From positions 1-28,428 of the forward strand of contig CAKOVW010000013.1 in the NCBI GenBank assembly GCA_934122125.1: 28,428 bases of DNA. The letters run 5' to 3'. Numbering within the stretch: the first letter of the stretch is position 1; each line of letters starts with the position of its first letter. The notes below the pieces were generated by a model. It worked only from the letters and a program-made list of their open reading frames with translations. It was not told the DNA's origin and ran no database searches. Origin of the DNA: an uncultured Clostridia bacterium (GTDB taxonomy: Bacteria > Bacillota > Clostridia > TANB77 > CAG-508). The translations under genes and the position numbers were made by a program. This document shows positions 25,149-28,428 of the stretch, one piece after another.

Positions 25149-25180
25149 AAAAAAGGCTCAACTTTTATCAAGTTGAACCT
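25149..25180 (-). terminator. Intrinsic terminator or attenuator inside the dcw cluster
   Basis: On the - strand the stem AGG-t-TCAACTT with AAGTTGA-g-CCT (one mismatch, loop GATAA-type) is followed by TTTTTT. It sits 34 bases after the ftsL stop and about 90 bases before the spoVD-like start, so transcripts from the mraZ promoter would end or be reduced here. The 25058-25148 interval is AT-rich, with TTGTTC and AAGAAT boxes at poor spacing; I cannot name a promoter there with confidence. Confidence 0.8.
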
Positions 25181-25213
25181 AAACTATGTAGATGTAATTA
25201 ATCCACTTTTATT

Positions 25214-25705
25214 CTATTTTATTAAGTTTGTTATACTTTCTATTATTTTTTCAAACCAGTTTTTTTCTTCTGTAATTATAACTTGTTCACTAGCTGTTTC
25301 AACATAGTCCTTTTTTGGAAGTGATACATATACCTTTTGAGAATCATCTAGTTTTTTCATTCCTAACATCTTAGAAGCAGAATTTTCTATGTTAGCCAAA
25401 TTTAAACTTGTTTGAATACTTATTTCTGTTTGTGCATTTTCTTTTTGTAATGTACTCAATTGTTTTTTCAAGTTTTCTTTTTCATTAAAACTTGCCGTTA
25501 TAAGAGAATTACGATAACTTATAGCAAATAATATAGCAAACCCAGCAATAATGTACATAATTGTTTTTACACGCTGTCTTGATTTAACATTCTTTTGTTT
25601 TGATACAGAATACTTCTTTTTAACACTTGTTTTTTTAGTTGTTTCTTCCTCTGGTTTTAATTTTCTAGGGCTAGTTTCATATTGATACCTACTGCTATAT
25701 GCCAT
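25214..25705 (-). CDS. ftsL: FtsL/DivIC-type septum protein
   Basis: 163 residues. A basic, disordered N-terminal cytoplasmic tail (about 1-46) leads to one membrane segment (about 47-63, IMYIIAGFAILFAISY), then a heptad-rich coiled coil (about 72-105, NEKENLKKQLSTLQKENAQ) and a short C-terminal region. Sequence identity in this family is low, so the call rests on size, topology and position directly after rsmH and before the PBP, where ftsL lies in Firmicutes. The product would link the FtsB/DivIC-type partner and the septal synthase. Confidence 0.82.
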   Translation of the reverse strand: MAYSSRYQYETSPRKLKPEEETTKKTSVKKKYSVSKQKNVKSRQRVKTIMYIIAGFAILFAISYRNSLITASFNEKENLKKQLSTLQKENAQTEISIQTSLNLANIENSASKMLGMKKLDDSQKVYVSLPKKDYVETASEQVIITEEKNWFEKIIESITNLIK

Positions 25706-25743
25706 AAGTTTCTCACCTCTTTTCTTTTGATATTTTTAATTTC

Positions 25744-26685
25744 TTATGTATTTTTATCTAATCTTTCAAAAATTCTAACCTTTGCACTTTTAGACCTTGA
25801 ATTTCTTTCTTGCTCCTCTTCTGTTGCAACTATTGGTTTTTTATTTACCATTTTACCCCATGACTCATAATTGCATACACAATATGGCAACCCACTTGGA
25901 CAAGTACATTTTCCTTGTAAATCCAGCATAGCATTTTTTACTGCTCTGTCCTCTAGCGAATGAAATGTTATCACCACTAATCTTCCACCCTGTTTCAAAC
26001 AGTAAACACTATTTTTTATAGTTTCATACAAAGGCTCTATTTCGTTGTTCACTTCAATTCTAATAGCTTGAAATGTTCTCTTAGCAGGATGTCCATCTTT
26101 CTGCATTGCCTTTGGTATAGAGTTTTCTATTATTTGTACTAATTCTTTTGTTGTTTCAATTGGTTTTTCCTGGCGAAATTTGCAAATATTTTTAGCTATT
26201 TGTCTACTAAACCTTTCTTCCCCATATTGCCATATAATATCTGCCAGCTTTTCCTCTGAATAACTGTTTACTACATCTTTAGCAGTTACACCTGTTGATG
26301 TATCCATTCTCATATCTAAAGGGCTATCTCCCATGTAGCTAAATCCCCTAGATCTTTCATCTAATTGATATGATGAAACTCCTAAATCTAATAAAATTCC
26401 ATCAACTTTATCTATATTAAGTTCATCTAAAATTTGTCTTATATCATCATGATTTCCATGAACATAGCTTACATTTTGATAATTTTTTAACTTTGCTGAA
26501 GCTGCTTTTAATGCTTCTTCATCTCTGTCAATTCCTATTAATCTACCATCTTTAGATAGATTTTTTAAAATCTGTTCACTATGCCCTGCACCACCTAAAG
26601 TGCCATCTACATAAATACCATCTTTTTTTATTTCAAGTGCTTGTATACATTCGTTTAGTAATACAGGTTCATGTTTAAATTCCAT
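25744..26685 (-). CDS. rsmH: 16S rRNA (cytosine(1402)-N4)-methyltransferase
   Basis: 313 residues, full length for RsmH (MraW). The opening HEPVLLNECI, the SAM-binding GTLGGAGHSEQIL (28-40), IDRDEEAL, LDLGVSSYQLDERSRGFSY (as LDLGVSSYQLD and RSRGFSY), RTFQAIRIEVN and ITFHSLEDR are all present. It methylates C1402 in the decoding centre of 16S rRNA. AAAGGA lies about eight bases before the ATG. In most relatives it follows mraZ closely; here 391 bases intervene. Confidence 0.97.
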   Translation of the reverse strand: MEFKHEPVLLNECIQALEIKKDGIYVDGTLGGAGHSEQILKNLSKDGRLIGIDRDEEALKAASAKLKNYQNVSYVHGNHDDIRQILDELNIDKVDGILLDLGVSSYQLDERSRGFSYMGDSPLDMRMDTSTGVTAKDVVNSYSEEKLADIIWQYGEERFSRQIAKNICKFRQEKPIETTKELVQIIENSIPKAMQKDGHPAKRTFQAIRIEVNNEIEPLYETIKNSVYCLKQGGRLVVITFHSLEDRAVKNAMLDLQGKCTCPSGLPYCVCNYESWGKMVNKKPIVATEEEQERNSRSKSAKVRIFERLDKNT

Positions 26686-26713
26686 TTGTAAATCCTTTCA
26701 AAGGCATATAATA

Positions 26714-26753
26714 GCACAATAAGTTGGTATGATTTATACCAACTATTATGTGC
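26714..26753 (-). promoter_or_regulatory. Hairpin or operator palindrome upstream of rsmH
   Basis: AGTTGGTAT-gattt-ATACCAACT is a perfect 9-bp inverted repeat with a five-base spacer; a further GCACA/TGTGC pair encloses it with a one-base bulge between. It ends 28 bases before the rsmH ATG. No U-run follows on the - strand, so it is not a terminator. An extended -10-like TGCTATTAT overlaps its downstream edge on the - strand, so it could be an operator over a promoter or an mRNA leader hairpin. Confidence 0.6.
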
Positions 26754-26770
26754 CTATTTCAATATTTTTT

Positions 26771-27055
26771 CTTTTGTATTTTTCATAGCTTTTAACTTTC
26801 TTTTGTAGGGTATGGAAATTTTTCATTATATCTTTTGTGAATTTATGTATTTCACTTTAGTAATTTAATAACAATTTTTCTTTTGAAATTAAAATCTTTA
26901 GTAAGACCTTATTTCATTTATCTTTAGTATGTTTTATCTTTTGTACGAATCCTTAAAACTTTATCTTTTGTAATATTTGTCTTTAGTATAATTTATCTTT
27001 AGTAAAAATTTTTCTTTAGTGAACTTTATCTTTTGTTTTTTATTATTCTTTAGTA
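26771..27055. repeat. Array of about 14 short repeats between mraZ and rsmH
   Basis: The + strand consensus is TTTATCTTTWGTA (on the - strand TACWAAAGATAAA). The CTTTWGT core starts at 26771, 26800, 26832, 26855, 26880 (degenerate, CTTTTGAA), 26896, 26922, 26938, 26965, 26981, 26997, 27014, 27030 and 27048. Copies alternate between CTTTAGT and CTTTTGT. Many neighbours are 16-18 bases apart, including five in a row at the mraZ end; others are 23-32 apart, as if units were lost or diverged. All copies have the same orientation. Nothing codes here. Known MraZ boxes have a different sequence and lie on the other side of mraZ. Confidence 0.85.
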
Positions 27056-27076
27056 CTTTATATAGACTTTTACAAG

Positions 27077-27508
27077 TTATATACCAAGCATTGTCATATT
27101 TTCTGCAATCTCATCTGCTGAAATATTTTCATCACTATTGTAAGATTTCCATTTTTCTTTATCCCAAATTTCAATTCTAGTACCTACGCCAATAATTACT
27201 GTATCTTTTTCTAGTTTTGCATATTCGCGTAAGTTACTTGTAATTAAAAATCTACCCTGTTTATCAATTTCACATTCTATTGCTCCAGATAAGAAAAATC
27301 TTACAAAATCTCTTGCATTTTTGTTTGTAAGTGGAAGTGTTTTTAGTTTTTCTTCAAAGTTAGCCCATTCTGTTTGAGAAAATCCAAATAAGCATTTATC
27401 TAAGCCTTTTGTTATTATGAATTTTTCGCCCATATCTTCTCTAATTTTTGAAGGTAATATCAATCTACCTTTAACATCTAGAGAATGCTCATATTCACCT
27501 ATTAACAC
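27077..27508 (-). CDS. mraZ: Transcriptional regulator MraZ
   Basis: 143 residues with two SpoVT/AbrB-like domains, each carrying the DxxxR core: DVKGRLILPSKIRE (about 11-24) and DKQGRFLITSNLRE (about 82-95). MraZ forms a ring that binds direct repeats upstream of its own operon and represses it in the best-studied bacteria. The start is GTG with AGGTGA about seven bases upstream. Three matching binding repeats and a promoter lie immediately upstream, so autoregulation is likely. The acidic C-terminal tail is typical. Confidence 0.97.
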   Translation of the reverse strand: MLIGEYEHSLDVKGRLILPSKIREDMGEKFIITKGLDKCLFGFSQTEWANFEEKLKTLPLTNKNARDFVRFFLSGAIECEIDKQGRFLITSNLREYAKLEKDTVIIGVGTRIEIWDKEKWKSYNSDENISADEIAENMTMLGI

Positions 27509-27533
27509 TTTTTCTCACCTCGCTAACATTTTA

Positions 27534-27560
27534 CTCCACTTTTTACCACTTCTCTCCACT
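27534..27560 (-). promoter_or_regulatory. MraZ operator: three direct repeats at 10-bp spacing
   Basis: On the - strand AGTGGAGAGA, AGTGGTAAAA and AGTGGAGTAA follow one another, so the AGTGG core recurs every 10 bases (CCACT on the + strand at 27536-27540, 27546-27550 and 27556-27560). This matches the known MraZ box pattern of GTGG-type repeats one helical turn apart. They start just beyond the predicted transcription start, where bound MraZ would block the promoter. Confidence 0.9.
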
Positions 27561-27568
27561 TCATTTAA

Positions 27569-27597
27569 ATTTTAATATAACATATCAAAAATATCAA
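27569..27597 (-). promoter_or_regulatory. Promoter of the mraZ operon
   Basis: On the - strand TTGATA (27597-27592), 17 bases, then TAAAAT (27574-27569); each hexamer matches sigma-A consensus at five of six positions. Transcription would start near 27562, directly at the first MraZ repeat. Confidence 0.75.
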
Positions 27598-27634
27598 GTG
27601 TTTTTTGAAAAAAAGTTAAAAAATTTTTAAAGCA

Positions 27635-27677
27635 AAAAAGATGACATTGAGATATTTATTCTCAACATCATCTTTTT
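27635..27677 (-). terminator. Terminator after the Fic gene
   Basis: The stem AAAAAGATGA-ca-TTGAGA pairs with TCTCAA-ca-TCATCTTTTT around a seven-base loop. On the - strand it ends in TTTTTT. It begins 11 bases after the Fic stop codon and insulates the mraZ promoter from upstream transcription. Confidence 0.9.
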
Positions 27678-27688
27678 GTTTAATAATT

Positions 27689-28276
27689 TTATTGTTTTTC
27701 TAACATTTCATCTATAATTTTTTCTAAATCAGTAGTATCTACAACTGACTTTATACTTGCATTTAAAACATCTTCTGGTGATACATTTTTCAAGTTTAAA
27801 ATATATCCATTTTCTAAAGCTAATTGTCTAATAAATTCTCTATTAGTTCTTCCATTTCCCTCTCTAAATGGATGTAAAACATTCAGTTCAGATAAATAAT
27901 ATGCCAATCTTTTAGCCAGTTCCTTTTTAGAAAGTCCGTTTAAAAAATTTTCTTCCTTTAGCTTATTTAAAAGCCTATCTAACTCTGGTTCTATATATTC
28001 AAAACTTGCAAATCTAAATTCGCCCTTTCCAATATTTTCTTCTCTAAATTTTCCTGCAAATGGGTAAATATCTTCAAACAAGTATTTATGAATTGAAACA
28101 TAATGTTTTTTATCAAATCTACCTGTAATCCCCTGTATTCTTAATCCCAATGATTTAGCAGCTGTAATTCTGGCTTCATATTTTTCTAACTCTTTATAAT
28201 CCTTAATATTTAATTTATTTATTAAAGTTCCACTATTCTCATAGCAATACTTTGAACCCTCATATAAATTTTTCAT
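27689..28276 (-). CDS. Fic/DOC-family protein (probable AMP or other NMP transferase)
   Basis: 195 residues. The Fic active-site motif HPFREGNGRTNR (H135, E139, N141, R143, R146) is complete, so catalysis is expected: transfer of AMP, or another nucleotide-derived group, to a target hydroxyl. The upstream flap region GKFREENIGKGEFRFAS (as GKFREENI and EFRFAS) positions targets. The N-terminal NKLNIKDYKELEKYE segment is typical of stand-alone Fic proteins named cell filamentation protein Fic. I see no clear internal inhibitory [S/T]xxxE[G/N] helix, and no antitoxin gene is visible in the 83 bases before the upstream stop. It has GAGGAG six bases before the ATG, its own candidate promoter, and a terminator. 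Confidence 0.92.
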   Translation of the reverse strand: MKNLYEGSKYCYENSGTLINKLNIKDYKELEKYEARITAAKSLGLRIQGITGRFDKKHYVSIHKYLFEDIYPFAGKFREENIGKGEFRFASFEYIEPELDRLLNKLKEENFLNGLSKKELAKRLAYYLSELNVLHPFREGNGRTNREFIRQLALENGYILNLKNVSPEDVLNASIKSVVDTTDLEKIIDEMLEKQ

Positions 28277-28299
28277 ATAATCTCCTCATTATTAATGTG

Positions 28300-28328
28300 A
28301 GTTTAAATCAAAAATTAAAAGTTGTCAA
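28300..28328 (-). promoter_or_regulatory. Candidate promoter of the Fic gene, overlapping the upstream terminator
   Basis: On the - strand a perfect TTGACA (28328-28323) is followed after 17 bases by TAAACT (28305-28300, four of six). The -35 lies in the downstream arm of the terminator hairpin of the preceding gene. The -10 is weak, so this is a candidate. Confidence 0.5.
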
Positions 28329-28355
28329 TATTTTCCGTTTACATTGACAACTTTT
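28317..28355 (-). terminator. Terminator of the gene entering from the right edge
   Basis: A perfect 13-bp stem, AAAAGTTGTCAAT with ATTGACAACTTTT, and a 13-base loop, followed on the - strand by TTTTAATTTTT. It starts four bases after the stop codon at 28360-28362. Confidence 0.85.
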
Positions 28356-28359
28356 ACAA

Positions 28360-28428
28360 CTAAATTTGTTCTTTTATCATATTTATTAATTCTGGCATTG
28401 CAATTTCATTTTCAGCTAACATTTTATA
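28360..28428 (-). CDS. C-terminal end of an unidentified gene (cut by the window edge)
   Basis: The last 22 codons of a frame that runs off the right edge, ending ...KMLAENEIAMPELINMIKEQI and TAG. The stop is followed at once by a good terminator, which supports a real gene end. Too short to assign; it may or may not be a Fic antitoxin. No ribosome binding site precedes its internal methionines, so it most likely begins outside the window. Confidence 0.55.
   Translation of the reverse strand, partial: YKMLAENEIAMPELINMIKEQI

Noticed and set aside
26771..27055. CRISPR array
   Set aside because: Repeats are only about 13 bases, spacers are 3-19 bases and of uneven length, and no cas gene is present.
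28360..28428. Fic antitoxin (VbhA-like)
   Set aside because: Only 22 C-terminal residues are visible and they contain no [S/T]xxxE[G/N] motif; the identity cannot be supported.

Overview
The window reads as a low-GC Gram-positive chromosome, most likely an anaerobic, spore-former-related member of the Clostridia. This is inferred from the strong AT bias, AGGAGG-type ribosome binding sites with ATG, GTG and TTG starts, a trimeric NADH-linked [FeFe] hydrogenase, a SpoVD-like PASTA penicillin-binding protein, a MurE with the DNPR motif of meso-diaminopimelate enzymes, and era/yqzL/recO synteny. No rRNA, tRNA, insertion sequence or CRISPR array is visible. Only one gene (1431-3158) lies on the + strand. 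Everything else is on the - strand, so operons read from high to low coordinates.

Layout from the right end (direction of transcription): the tail of an unidentified gene with a terminator; a Fic-domain protein; then the dcw (division and cell wall) cluster, with a promoter, three MraZ boxes at exact 10-bp spacing, mraZ, a 391-bp spacer holding an array of about 14 short repeats plus a hairpin, rsmH, an ftsL-like gene, an internal terminator, a spoVD-like class B PBP, murE, mraY, ftsW/spoVE-type SEDS and murG, closed by a strong terminator. murF and murD are not in the cluster. Next, a separate promoter drives hydC-hydB-hydA, which encode the bifurcating-type [FeFe] hydrogenase. A 327-bp gap follows, with a hairpin and a 179-bp GC-richer palindromic element directly upstream of era.

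The era-yqzL-recO block then continues into a condensation-fold acyltransferase and an HSL-type alpha/beta hydrolase with 10-bp gaps. A consensus sigma-A promoter at 9177-9205 starts the next run: a GT-A-like protein, pth, an RNase E/G-type endonuclease, a frameshifted plsC-type acyltransferase, a YegS/DagK-type lipid kinase, trmB and a PAP2 phosphatase. At the left end this run meets, tail to tail, a + strand regulator with two N-terminal helix-turn-helix segments and a large unassigned C-terminal region. That regulator is divergent from a membrane-anchored protein of unknown function.

Functionally the window joins peptidoglycan precursor synthesis and septal polymerisation (mraY, murE, murG, SEDS plus PBP, ftsL) with lipid-phosphate metabolism (plsC, lipid kinase, PAP2), ribosome/RNA housekeeping (rsmH, era, pth, rng, trmB) and hydrogen metabolism. 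The parts least explained by known genes are the mraZ-rsmH repeat array, the palindromic element upstream of era, and the tandem-HTH regulator.
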